Source: Bacillota bacterium
GTDB taxonomy: Bacteria; Bacillota; Tb-RUG-66
DNA: 15,959 nucleotides
Assembly: GCA_016288255.1 (NCBI GenBank)
Contig: JAEEYS010000080.1
Coordinates: forward strand, 1-15,959
Direction: 5' to 3'
Shown: piece after piece, positions 1 through 6,603 of the stretch
How positions within the stretch are numbered: the stretch's first letter is position 1
How the letters are laid out: each line of letters begins with the position of its first letter
Notes under the pieces: model-generated
What the model was told of the DNA's origin: nothing
The model's input: the letters and a program-made list of their open reading frames with translations, nothing else
Database searches by the model: none
Translations under genes and position numbers: made by a program

Positions 1-136
1 AGGGCATTTCTCCTCAAAAAATTGAATAGTGAAGCAAAAATCTTCTTTTTTCAGAAATAATCTCTCATTTCAGCTATTTTTCTCAAGATTGATCTTTTTT
101 TCTCCTTTTCTCTTCTTTTTTTGCCGAAACAGAACA
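1..136. other. AT-rich intergenic edge, no gene supported
   Basis: AT-rich sequence beyond the terminator of the 189-656 gene. On the minus strand a GAGGAG motif (bases 10-15) stands just before an ATG at 7-5, so a further minus-strand gene might start at the window edge, but only two codons are visible and the spacing is short. The plus-strand reading frame across this stretch is low-complexity phenylalanine/serine sequence and is not credible as protein. Confidence 0.4.
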
Positions 137-169
137 AAAAAGGAGAAAAGTTTTACTTTTCTCCCTTTT
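137..169 (-). terminator. Rho-independent terminator of the DUF4438/two-component operon
   Basis: Perfect 9-bp stem (GGAGAAAAG at 142-150 with CTTTTCTCC at 156-164) around a 5-base loop, extended by A:T pairs outside one mismatch. Read on the minus strand it is followed by a run of six U, right after the stop of the 189-656 gene. The other direction also has a T-rich tail, so it could work both ways. Confidence 0.8.
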
Positions 170-188
170 GTTTTAAAAATGATCTGTT

Positions 189-656
189 TTATTTGCTTTC
201 GGTGTCATGAGGATCTTCTTCCAGCAGGTCCAAATAGACTTCCGCGGCCCACCTGCAGGCCCTGGCTACCACCAAGGTGCATTCGCCTTTAACCTGGGGC
301 CGGATATCCTTGCAAAGAACGCTGCCGTAAGTGTCTTGGAATTTTTGGAATACGCCTCTTATGGCTTCCATTTCTTTGCCGCTTTTTTCTTTTAGCGAAT
401 CTTGTCCAAAAACAGCTCCCGCCATGATGCCGCAGCCCGTAAAAGCGCCGCAGTTGGCGTTTCTGGTGGAAGTCGCTCCGCCGCTCAGCGCGGTCGCCGC
501 TTTGATATAAGCTTTGTCCTGCGGCGCACTCGGCAGCACTTCCTGCAGCACCGCCGCGGAACATCTGGCGCATCCTTTAAAGACGCCTTCGTATTCCAGC
601 CCTTTTTCATAAGCCGCTTTTAAAATCTCTTCCCGATCATTATACTTCTTCTCCAT
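189..656 (-). CDS. C_GCAxxG_C_C family redox protein
   Basis: A 155-residue soluble protein with no signal peptide or membrane segment. Its hallmark is the CGAFTG motif at residues 69-74, a match to the CGAxxG signature of the C_GCAxxG_C_C family, a group annotated as probable redox proteins. Seven cysteines are visible: C29 and C32 (a CxxC pair), C69, C75, C115, C126 and C134, which would suit a metal, cluster or thiol redox centre. The ATG overlaps the end of the sensor kinase gene by 17 bases and has a purine-rich AGGAGAGG site about five bases upstream, implying translational coupling as the last gene of a four-gene operon. A terminator follows the stop. The family's biochemical role is not established, and the link to the sensor kinase is inferred from position only. 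Confidence 0.85.
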   Translation of the reverse strand: MEKKYNDREEILKAAYEKGLEYEGVFKGCARCSAAVLQEVLPSAPQDKAYIKAATALSGGATSTRNANCGAFTGCGIMAGAVFGQDSLKEKSGKEMEAIRGVFQKFQDTYGSVLCKDIRPQVKGECTLVVARACRWAAEVYLDLLEEDPHDTESK

Positions 657-2100
657 GTTCTTCCTCTCCTTCCACCTGAATGGAAATAGGCAGTGTGAAT
701 CCCGCTTCTACCCCGTCATGGATATTGCGGATATAGTAGTTGCTGCCGTGATGATCCAATATTTCCCTGGCAATAGCCAGCCCCAGCCCGCTGCCGCCTT
801 TTTTGTTCTTTCCTCGGTAAAAAGTCTCCCAAACATGGGGCAGATCCTCTTCCGGAATAGGCGGCCCGTTGTTCCAAATGCGAAATACCACAAAATTTTT
901 GCTTTTGGTCAGTGTGATCTTGATGGTTTCTCCGCTTCCGGTATATTTGATGGCGTTATTCAACAGGTTCGTGATCACCTGTTCCATGCGCAGCCGGTCT
1001 GCCACCGCCGTTGAGCCTTCTGTTTCATCCACAAATTCCACCCGGATCTCGTTTTCGCTCAAGATCTTGTCATATTTTAACAGAATCTCGTTGACATATT
1101 CTCCGAAAGGAAAAGTTTCCAATTCCAGATCGCTGTTTCCTGTTTGAAACTTGGTCAGATCCAGCAGCTGACTGATCATATTGCTCATTTTATCGGTTTC
1201 TTCGTTGATAACGGAAAGATAGTATTCTCTTTCTTCCGGTGAATCTACCACATCGTCCCGCAGCGCTTCCACATAGCCTTTGATGATGGAGATCGGCGTT
1301 TTTAATTCATGAGAAACCTGGGCGGTAAACTGTTTTCTTAGATCTTTCAGCTGTTTTTCCTTTGCCAGTTCCTGTCTGAGCATGGTAATGGTCTCTTCCA
1401 GCTTTTGATTCATCAGATTAAAGGTATTCCCCAAATTGCTGATCTCGTCCACTTCGTTTCCTTCATACCTTACGGAAAAGTTCAGTTTTTGGATCTCTTT
1501 GGCCAGATAATTCAGCTTGATCAAAGGTCTTGTGATCATACGGCTGATATAAATGGATAAGATCAGGGAAAATCCCACCGCAAGAATGATCATATAGATA
1601 AAGAACGCCTGGAACACATCCACCGCTTCTTCGATAGACCGAAACGGGATCTCGATGATGGCCCATTCCCCGTTCTTCATTTTTTGGGCGCAGATCAACC
1701 ACTCTAAGCCCTTTAAAGATTGACTGCCTACCACGCGGCAGGTATAAAAATCTTCATTGGACGCGTCCAAAGAGGCCCAGAATTCCAAAGGCGGCAAATA
1801 CCGCTCTCCCATATTGAGATAAGTCTTGGTCTCCTCGTTGTAGATTAAAACGGATCCCCCTGCCTGCGCGGAAATATCCCACAAGGCTTCCTGCCGCTCT
1901 TCGGTATCTTCCACCGTATCATACAGGGTCTCTATGGCAGTCAACTGCCTCTTTAAATAGACAATCTTTCTGCTTTTGTAAAACTCTTCCAGTCCATAGG
2001 TCACAAAAACAGATTGGGTCAGGATGATCAAAAAAGTCAACAGCAAAAACCCGCCCAAAATCTTATGCGCCACGGAACCTCTAAATCTATAAGATTTCAA
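640..2100 (-). CDS. HAMP-domain sensor histidine kinase
   Basis: A 486-residue inner-membrane sensor kinase. Residues about 13-35 form the first membrane helix, about 36-164 an extracytoplasmic sensing region, about 165-187 the second helix, followed by a HAMP linker (about 188-240). The H-box is VSHELKTP with phospho-acceptor H264; the N-box lies around N378-N382 (NLLNNAIKY), the G1 box at WNNGPPIP (409-416) and the G2 box at GGSGLGLAIA (435-444), so all catalytic elements are intact. The start is a TTG at 2100-2098 preceded by AGGA at seven-base spacing; it overlaps the response regulator gene by 14 bases, typical of coupled two-component pairs. The signal sensed is unknown. The sensory region resembles the extracytoplasmic parts of PhoR/ResE-like kinases only in layout, and I see no recognisable ligand motif. 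Confidence 0.95.
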   Translation of the reverse strand: MKSYRFRGSVAHKILGGFLLLTFLIILTQSVFVTYGLEEFYKSRKIVYLKRQLTAIETLYDTVEDTEERQEALWDISAQAGGSVLIYNEETKTYLNMGERYLPPLEFWASLDASNEDFYTCRVVGSQSLKGLEWLICAQKMKNGEWAIIEIPFRSIEEAVDVFQAFFIYMIILAVGFSLILSIYISRMITRPLIKLNYLAKEIQKLNFSVRYEGNEVDEISNLGNTFNLMNQKLEETITMLRQELAKEKQLKDLRKQFTAQVSHELKTPISIIKGYVEALRDDVVDSPEEREYYLSVINEETDKMSNMISQLLDLTKFQTGNSDLELETFPFGEYVNEILLKYDKILSENEIRVEFVDETEGSTAVADRLRMEQVITNLLNNAIKYTGSGETIKITLTKSKNFVVFRIWNNGPPIPEEDLPHVWETFYRGKNKKGGSGLGLAIAREILDHHGSNYYIRNIHDGVEAGFTLPISIQVEGEEEHGEEV

Positions 2101-2761
2101 AACGGTATCCTACCCCTCTCACCGTTTGGAGCATCGCGTCCAGGCCGGGTATTTTTTTGCGGATCAGTTTTACATGGGTGTCCACTGTTCTGTAATCGCC
2201 GAAATAATCCCGTCCCCAGATATTATCCAAGATCTTTTCTCTGGACAAAGCAATGTTTTTATTTTCCACAAAATAGAGCAAAAGGCTGTATTCTTTTAGT
2301 GTCAGTTCCACTTCTTTTTGGTCCGCATACACCTTATGCGCGCTTTTGTCTATTTTGATATTTTGAAATTCTATGACTTCCTTTTCATCTGTGATCTTAC
2401 CGCTTCGCTTTAGCGTCGCCTTTGCGCGCGCCATCAGCTCTTTGGGGCTGAAGGGTTTTGTCACATAGTCGTCCGCCCCCAGCTCAAAGCCAAGCAGCTT
2501 ATCGTTTTCTTCACTTCTGGCGGTCAACATGATAATGGGCACTTTGTCTTCTTTTCTGATTTTTTTACATACAGTGAAACCATCGCTGTCCGGCAGCATA
2601 ATATCCAGAATGATCAGATCCGCCCCTTTTTCCTCAAACTTTAAAAGCGCTTCATAACCGTCCTTTGCTTCCATGACATGATATCCTTCTTTGATTAAAT
2701 ATGTTTTGACCAAATGGCGGAGTTTTTCATCGTCTTCCACCAATAATACCCGTATGCCCAT
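2087..2761 (-). CDS. OmpR/PhoB-family response regulator
   Basis: A 224-residue DNA-binding response regulator. The receiver domain (about 4-115) carries the acidic pair E9/D10-D11, phospho-acceptor D53 in LIILDIMLP, T80 (IMLTAR) and K102 (YVTKPF). The C-terminal half (about 128-222) is a winged helix with the usual closing motif RGVGYRF. The ATG has AAGGAGG at seven-base spacing. The gene starts 23 bases after the stop of the DUF4438 gene and overlaps the kinase gene, so it is the cognate partner of that kinase. Binding sites cannot be deduced from one locus, but the operon's own symmetric promoter (3737-3787) is a natural place to look for autoregulation. Confidence 0.96.
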   Translation of the reverse strand: MGIRVLLVEDDEKLRHLVKTYLIKEGYHVMEAKDGYEALLKFEEKGADLIILDIMLPDSDGFTVCKKIRKEDKVPIIMLTARSEENDKLLGFELGADDYVTKPFSPKELMARAKATLKRSGKITDEKEVIEFQNIKIDKSAHKVYADQKEVELTLKEYSLLLYFVENKNIALSREKILDNIWGRDYFGDYRTVDTHVKLIRKKIPGLDAMLQTVRGVGYRFEIL

Positions 2762-2784
2762 TAGGATGCCTCCTTCCTGCCCCT

Positions 2785-3651
2785 TTATTTCATTTTTGGG
2801 AAAATATAGTTTTTGATATTGGCGTTTTCATCCAGTTTCGGAACGATATTGGACGTTTTGCTGGCCAAGACCGTCGTCACCCCGGGGCCATGTCCGTTCA
2901 TGACACAGGCGCCGTGGATCACCACGCCGATGGTTACCGCACCTTTCAAATATCCTCTGCCTTGAGAGGTATCGCAGTCCTGCAAGAAGACAAAATCACC
3001 GAATTTCAGATTTTCCAAATGATTTTCTTTGATAGCGTTTTCATCGCAGTCCATAATATCGTAATCTCCGCTGTGAGCGCTTTGAGAACCCAGTCCGGAA
3101 CCCATCAAATAAGCCGGCACGATCCCTGCCACAGGCACGACCAGTTTGCCGTCTTTTTCTTCGATCCCCATGCTCTGTAACAGCGCCGGATCTATATTCA
3201 TAACGGTGATATCGGGATGATCCAGTAATTTTAATCCCTGCCCGTAGGTTTTGACCAATATATTATCGCCGGGCGCCATGTTTTCCATATCTTCTTTGGA
3301 AAAATGGATAATGGTATGTTCCACTCCCCCATGGGTTCCGGTCACATATCCGACCGCACCTTTTGCGTCGCCGCTGATGACTTTTGCTTCGTTGCCGATG
3401 CAGGAATACACATTTAAGCTGTTATTGTAGATCTCTTCTTTGTTCTGTATGGTCACAGAAGGTTCCAAATGATCCCCTTCGAACCCATAGACAGAATCTC
3501 CGATCTGCACGTTGTAGGTAATGGTGCCTACGGAAGGCAGCACGACGGAATTGCCGTGACTGTCCAATACATAAGGATTTCTCACTCTAGAATGACGAAT
3601 AATTCCTGTTGCAGCTTGCATAACCAGTCTTTCTTCATTTGTCTTTAGCAT
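2785..3651 (-). CDS. DUF4438 domain-containing protein
   Basis: A 288-residue protein recognised as DUF4438, a family seen in anaerobic Firmicutes and Thermotogae with no assigned reaction. Features visible: a glycine-rich beta-type N-terminal half with GDHLEPSV (59-66), GAVGYVTGTHGG (98-109), DYDIMDCDE (197-205), and the striking C-terminal GHGPGVTT (253-260). There is no signal peptide or membrane segment, so it should be cytoplasmic. I chose the ATG at 3651 because AGGAG stands seven bases upstream; the frame stays open for 19 more codons, but that extension lacks a ribosome site and is lysine-rich. It is the first gene of the operon, with an extended -10 promoter about 85 bases upstream. 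Conserved His, Asp and Gly motifs suggest an enzyme or ligand binder, but this is inference. Confidence 0.85.
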   Translation of the reverse strand: MLKTNEERLVMQAATGIIRHSRVRNPYVLDSHGNSVVLPSVGTITYNVQIGDSVYGFEGDHLEPSVTIQNKEEIYNNSLNVYSCIGNEAKVISGDAKGAVGYVTGTHGGVEHTIIHFSKEDMENMAPGDNILVKTYGQGLKLLDHPDITVMNIDPALLQSMGIEEKDGKLVVPVAGIVPAYLMGSGLGSQSAHSGDYDIMDCDENAIKENHLENLKFGDFVFLQDCDTSQGRGYLKGAVTIGVVIHGACVMNGHGPGVTTVLASKTSNIVPKLDENANIKNYIFPKMK

Positions 3652-3736
3652 GATCTTTCTCCTTTGTTTTTTTATTTTTTCTGTCTCCTTTTTAAAAAAA
3701 CAAGGCAAACAGTCTCATCCATCTGTAATTACATCC

Positions 3737-3765
3737 ATTATACCATGAAAATTATGTATTTTAAG
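3737..3765 (-). promoter_or_regulatory. Promoter of the DUF4438/two-component operon
   Basis: On the minus strand a perfect TATAAT (3742-3737) is preceded by TGG, giving an extended -10. The -35 at 17-bp spacing (3765-3760, CTTAAA) is weak, as is common with extended -10 promoters. The leader to the ATG at 3651 is about 80 bases. Confidence 0.65.
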
Positions 3766-3787
3766 TGATAAATTTCTATGTTACAAT
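3759..3787 (+). promoter_or_regulatory. Promoter of the VOC-family gene at 3818
   Basis: TGT followed by TACAAT (3782-3787) forms an extended -10, with a weak TTTTAA -35 (3759-3764) at 17-bp spacing. The start codon lies about 30 bases downstream of the -10. Confidence 0.6.
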
Positions 3788-3817
3788 GTGTTCAAGAAAA
3801 AGAAAGGAAGTATCCCC

Positions 3818-4195
3818 ATGATCCTAAACTGTCATCATGTTTCCCTTACCGTCAAAGACCCGGAGCGGTCTGTTTCGTTTTATCAAAATATCCTGGGTTT
3901 TCAGGTCAAAGAGACCTTTCAAACGGAAAAAAGCCGGATCGTCTTTTTGACCCTAAACGATTTTACGCTGGAGATGATCTGTCCCAAAGAATATGTCCAG
4001 CCTCTTGCGCCCAAAGGCGTCATCGCGCATCTTGCTTTCGGCACGGATGATGTGGAAGAAGAAGTCAAGCGGTTAAAAGAAAAAGGGGTCTCCTTTACCA
4101 AAGAGCCTTATGTCGCCCTGAACGGTTCTGTCAAAGTGGCTTTCTTTGAAGGGCCTGACGGGGAAGAGATCGAACTGGCCGAAACATTGAAATAG
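3818..4195 (+). CDS. VOC-fold (glyoxalase/bleomycin resistance-like) protein
   Basis: A 125-residue single VOC domain made of two beta-alpha-beta-beta-beta modules. The expected metal-ligand positions are present: H7 (HHVSLTV), E52 (FTLEMI), H71 (IAHLAF) and E119 (GEEIEL near the C terminus), with the family's FYxxxLGF motif at 21-28 and GPDGEEIEL at 112-120. This favours a metal-dependent lyase, isomerase or dioxygenase-type role, but substrate cannot be read from sequence; glyoxalase I, fosfomycin thiol transferase and methylmalonyl-CoA epimerase are all members. The start was placed at ATG 3818 because AAAGGAAG stands seven bases upstream; the frame extends ten codons further without such a site. 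It is a single-gene unit, transcribed divergently from the two-component operon, and ends at a bidirectional terminator. Confidence 0.88.
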   Translation: MILNCHHVSLTVKDPERSVSFYQNILGFQVKETFQTEKSRIVFLTLNDFTLEMICPKEYVQPLAPKGVIAHLAFGTDDVEEEVKRLKEKGVSFTKEPYVALNGSVKVAFFEGPDGEEIELAETLK

Positions 4196-4228
4196 ATCAT
4201 CGGGCCTCTTTCCCAAAGAGAAAAATAA

Positions 4229-4258
4229 AAAAAGAGCAGATCTTTTTCTGCTCTTTTT
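4229..4258. terminator. Bidirectional terminator between convergent genes
   Basis: Perfect 12-bp stem AAAAAGAGCAGA (4229-4240) with TCTGCTCTTTTT (4247-4258) and a six-base loop, T-rich on the plus strand and A-rich on the left. It serves both the VOC gene ending at 4195 and sdaAA ending at 4269 on the opposite strand. Confidence 0.88.
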
Positions 4259-4268
4259 GTTTTTGTGA

Positions 4269-5177
4269 TCAGCTGTTTCGCTTTTTCTTTTTTTCATTTT
4301 TTTCTTTGAGCTCCATTGTGATAGCAAGTCCTGTTTTGGTAACGGCCAATCCGCCCAAAGAGGTTTCCTTTAAAGTATAAGGCAGCGATCTTCCCACTCG
4401 ATACATGGCGTCCACCGCATCGTCAAAAGGAACGATGCTTTGTATCCCCGCCAGAGCCATATCCGCGCAAAGCATGGCGTTCACCGTCCCAATGGCGTTT
4501 CGCTTCATACAAGGACATTCCACCCGTCCCGCAATGGGGTCGCAGACCAACCCTTCCAGATTTTTGATGGTCAGCGCCGCCGCCGTAAGCACCTGTTCCG
4601 GTGAACCGCCCATCAATTCCACGATCCCTCCCGCCGCCATGGCGGAAGCGGTGCCTACCTCTGCCTGACAGCCTCCTTCCGCGCCGGATACCGTGGCGTT
4701 TCTCGCGATCAATAATCCAATGGCGGTCGCTGTCAGCACAGATCGAATGATCTCTTCTTTTGTCTTTCCTCTTTCTTTTCCCAGTGTCAAGATCCCGCCG
4801 GGAATGATACCGGAAGAGCCTGCCGTGGGAGCGGCAACGATCTTTCCCATGGACGCGTTCACTTCCAAGACTGCCATGGAAGCTGCCGCCGCTTTCAATA
4901 CGCCGTCTCCCAACAGCGTATCTCCTTTTTTCCGATACTCTTCCAACAAATGAGACTCTCCGCCGATCAGACCGCTTAAGGATCTCTGATCTCCTTGAAG
5001 CCCTTTTTCGATGGACCGATCCATAACGGAAATGGTCTTGTCCATCCGTTCCATAATGGCTTCATAGGTCGTATCCGTTTCTTCCAATTCCCGCAATATC
5101 AATATTTCCCATATCTTCTTTTCTTCTTTCCGACAGATCTCCAATAATTGTTTTCCGTTGATAAAATTATAGCTCAT
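4269..5177 (-). CDS. sdaAA: L-serine dehydratase (ammonia-lyase), iron-sulfur-dependent, alpha subunit
   Basis: Catalytic subunit of the oxygen-sensitive [4Fe-4S] L-serine deaminase, which converts L-serine to pyruvate and ammonia in the cytoplasm. The 302-residue length fits the two-subunit clostridial type. Visible motifs: AAPTAGSSGIIPG (115-127), SGAEGGCQAEVG (164-175), and CDPIAGRVECPC (212-223). C170, C212 and C223 have the 42- and 11-residue spacing expected for cluster cysteines in this family. I chose ATG 5177 over an ATG four codons upstream because typical members begin MSYNF-like and the upstream ATG sits only one base after AGG. The gene follows sdaAB with a one-base gap, so the subunits are co-translated. 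The C terminus ends in a lysine-rich tail (EKKKKR), an unusual but minor feature. A shared terminator lies directly downstream. Confidence 0.96.
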   Translation of the reverse strand: MSYNFINGKQLLEICRKEEKKIWEILILRELEETDTTYEAIMERMDKTISVMDRSIEKGLQGDQRSLSGLIGGESHLLEEYRKKGDTLLGDGVLKAAAASMAVLEVNASMGKIVAAPTAGSSGIIPGGILTLGKERGKTKEEIIRSVLTATAIGLLIARNATVSGAEGGCQAEVGTASAMAAGGIVELMGGSPEQVLTAAALTIKNLEGLVCDPIAGRVECPCMKRNAIGTVNAMLCADMALAGIQSIVPFDDAVDAMYRVGRSLPYTLKETSLGGLAVTKTGLAITMELKEKNEKKKKRNS

Positions 5178-5178
5178 C

Positions 5179-5862
5179 TTATCCAACATCCTTTATGGGA
5201 TTAAATATGTAGATATCGTAAATGTCTTCGATATCTCTTTTGATTCTTTTGATCACGCTTTCTTCCACCGCTTTGTCACATTCCATGACCATGACGGCTT
5301 CCTGCCCTTTGGATTCTCGGTTCACATCCATAAACCCAATATTGACATTATGCTCCGCCATCACTTTCGCGATTTGATAGATCATGCCGGGGGAATCCAA
5401 ATATCTTACGATTACCGTAAAATAACTGCCGGAAAATGAAACTTTCATATTATTGAATTCCACGATCTGGATCGCGCCGCCGCCGGTGGAATTGCCTTTG
5501 ATCTGCAGCTGTTCTCCGTTTTTTAAGGTCATTTTGATTTCTGCTGTATTGGGATGTTCCTCTTCCGCATCCAAAAAATGAATCTGATAAGAAAAGTTCT
5601 CTTTTTTTGCAATTTGAAGCGCATTTTTTAAATCTTCATCGTCTTCTTTCATTCCCAAAAGACCGCCGATGATTGCACAGTCCGTACCATGTCCCTGCCC
5701 TGTTTTGGCAAAAGAATTGAATAGATTGACTTCCGCAAACAAAATATCCCCGTATGCCATCTGCCTGGCTACCTGCCCGATCCGATTCGCGCCGGCAGTA
5801 TGAGAGCTGCTCGGTCCGATCATGATCGGCCCCAAAATATCAAAAATGCCTAAACTTTTCAT
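5179..5862 (-). CDS. sdaAB: L-serine dehydratase, iron-sulfur-dependent, beta subunit
   Basis: Partner of the alpha subunit. The 227-residue protein opens with the serine dehydratase beta domain carrying GPSSSHTAG (16-24), HPN (103-105) and STGGG (125-129), then an ACT domain (about 149-222; YFTVIVRYLDSPGMI onward) of the kind that binds amino acids for regulation. The ATG has AGAGGTG upstream at suitable spacing. It lies 14 bases after the stop of an unknown gene (5877-6368) and one base before sdaAA, so all three form one operon. Together the subunits supply pyruvate and ammonia from serine, consistent with an amino-acid-fermenting anaerobe. Confidence 0.95.
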   Translation of the reverse strand: MKSLGIFDILGPIMIGPSSSHTAGANRIGQVARQMAYGDILFAEVNLFNSFAKTGQGHGTDCAIIGGLLGMKEDDEDLKNALQIAKKENFSYQIHFLDAEEEHPNTAEIKMTLKNGEQLQIKGNSTGGGAIQIVEFNNMKVSFSGSYFTVIVRYLDSPGMIYQIAKVMAEHNVNIGFMDVNRESKGQEAVMVMECDKAVEESVIKRIKRDIEDIYDIYIFNPIKDVG

Positions 5863-5876
5863 TTTTCACCTCTTCT

Positions 5877-6368
5877 TCAGTTTAAAAAATGATACATATC
5901 GTCATCTATGATAAATTCTTCAAACTCTTCCGCGTCCAGCGCGTTCCAGCGCATTCTGAATGATTTCACCATGTCTTTGTCTTGATTCGTCACCCAAATA
6001 TGGATATCGGAATTGGTGCTCAATACTTCCAGTATTTCTTCCTGAAGCGCCGCTTCTTCGGGAGAGACCGTCACTTCATAGAAGCGGTTCAGGCATTCCA
6101 GCCGCAGGGAAAGCGTCATCCTGCCGTAAACATCTTCTTCCGTTTTAATGACCATATCGATGGTCGTCTTGTCCGGATAATATAAAATGTCCTGGATATA
6201 TTCTTCACTGCCCAAGATCAAAAAGATCAATCTGCCTTCCATGTTCCCGTCATGCTCAATGGCTACCGACACACTGTTTTCCGGCGGCATGGCCTCTTTC
6301 ATTTTCGGAAACAATTCTTCCAAAAACGAAGCAAAATATCCTTTTTGTCTTTCTGTTCTGATCCTCAT
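5877..6368 (-). CDS. Uncharacterised 163-residue protein, first gene of the serine dehydratase operon
   Basis: I do not recognise a family. The predicted protein is soluble, without signal peptide, membrane helix or cysteine-rich motif (a single Cys near residue 92). It has an alternating alpha/beta appearance: an N-terminal amphipathic helix (RQKGYFASFLEELFPKMKEA), beta-rich segments (SVSVAIEH, GRLIFLILG), a long strand pair around MTLSLRLECLNRFYEVTVS, and a strongly acidic C terminus (DAEEFEEFIIDDDMY). The start is ATG 6368, with GGAAG seven bases upstream; an ATG eleven codons earlier would sit in the promoter region and has no ribosome site. It ends 14 bases before sdaAB. Its position suggests an accessory or regulatory role for serine catabolism, but that is only inference from the operon. 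Confidence 0.75.
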   Translation of the reverse strand: MRIRTERQKGYFASFLEELFPKMKEAMPPENSVSVAIEHDGNMEGRLIFLILGSEEYIQDILYYPDKTTIDMVIKTEEDVYGRMTLSLRLECLNRFYEVTVSPEEAALQEEILEVLSTNSDIHIWVTNQDKDMVKSFRMRWNALDAEEFEEFIIDDDMYHFLN

Positions 6369-6422
6369 AAGAAAACTTCCTTTTCTTAAATTATACAACA
6401 ATTTATAAATTATACACTAACT

Positions 6423-6450
6423 ATCATACCATGAATTCGATCCGATACAA
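6423..6450 (-). promoter_or_regulatory. Candidate promoter of the serine dehydratase operon
   Basis: On the minus strand TTGTAT (6450-6445) is followed at 16 bp by TATGAT (6428-6423) preceded by TGG, an extended -10. Two further TATAAT hexamers (6414-6409 and 6395-6390) lie closer to the gene but lack convincing -35 partners, so the true start point is uncertain. Confidence 0.5.
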
Positions 6451-6537
6451 ATTCTTTTTTTACCATCGCAAGAAATAAATTGAAATCATAGATGCTTCCT
6501 CTTTCGCCGCCCTGTCATCATCCCTTTCAAGCAGGCA

Positions 6538-6593
6538 GTTCCCTTCATTGACAAGGATTTTTGCGGATTTTATAATAGAGGATAGAAGGGAAC
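6538..6593. repeat. 9-bp perfect inverted repeat framing the MATE promoter
   Basis: GTTCCCTTC (6538-6546) and GAAGGGAAC (6585-6593) are exact reverse complements. The left arm ends one base before the -35 and the right arm lies at the expected transcription start and covers the ribosome site. Because the left arm is upstream of the start point it cannot form an RNA hairpin from this promoter, so a DNA-level operator pair is the likelier meaning, if it is not chance. Confidence 0.5.
6548..6576 (+). promoter_or_regulatory. Perfect-consensus sigma-A promoter of the MATE gene
   Basis: TTGACA (6548-6553) and TATAAT (6571-6576) separated by exactly 17 bp match the housekeeping consensus at all twelve positions. 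The predicted start is near 6583, about 20 bases before the ATG. Confidence 0.9.
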
Positions 6594-6603
6594 GTGTTTT
6601 TGC

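Larger units (their letters stand above)
3737..3787. promoter_or_regulatory. Mirror-symmetric divergent promoter region
   Basis: The two divergent promoters are arranged symmetrically around base 3762: the minus -10 (3737-3742) mirrors the plus -10 (3782-3787), and the adjoining arms CATGAAAATT (3744-3753) and AATTTCTATG (3771-3780) match as an inverted repeat at 8 of 10 positions. Over the outer 17 positions of each side, 13 match. The two -35 regions overlap in the centre. This could be a shared operator, for instance for the response regulator encoded to the left, but no binding has been shown. Confidence 0.45.

Noticed and set aside
29..292. Plus-strand open frame at the left edge
   Set aside because: Low-complexity Phe/Ser/Leu sequence from AT-rich DNA, crosses a terminator and the antisense of the C_GCAxxG_C_C gene; no ribosome site.
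3652..3708. Longer N terminus of the DUF4438 protein (19 extra residues)
   Set aside because: Lysine-rich, no ribosome site for the upstream ATG, while AGGAG is ideally placed for ATG 3651.
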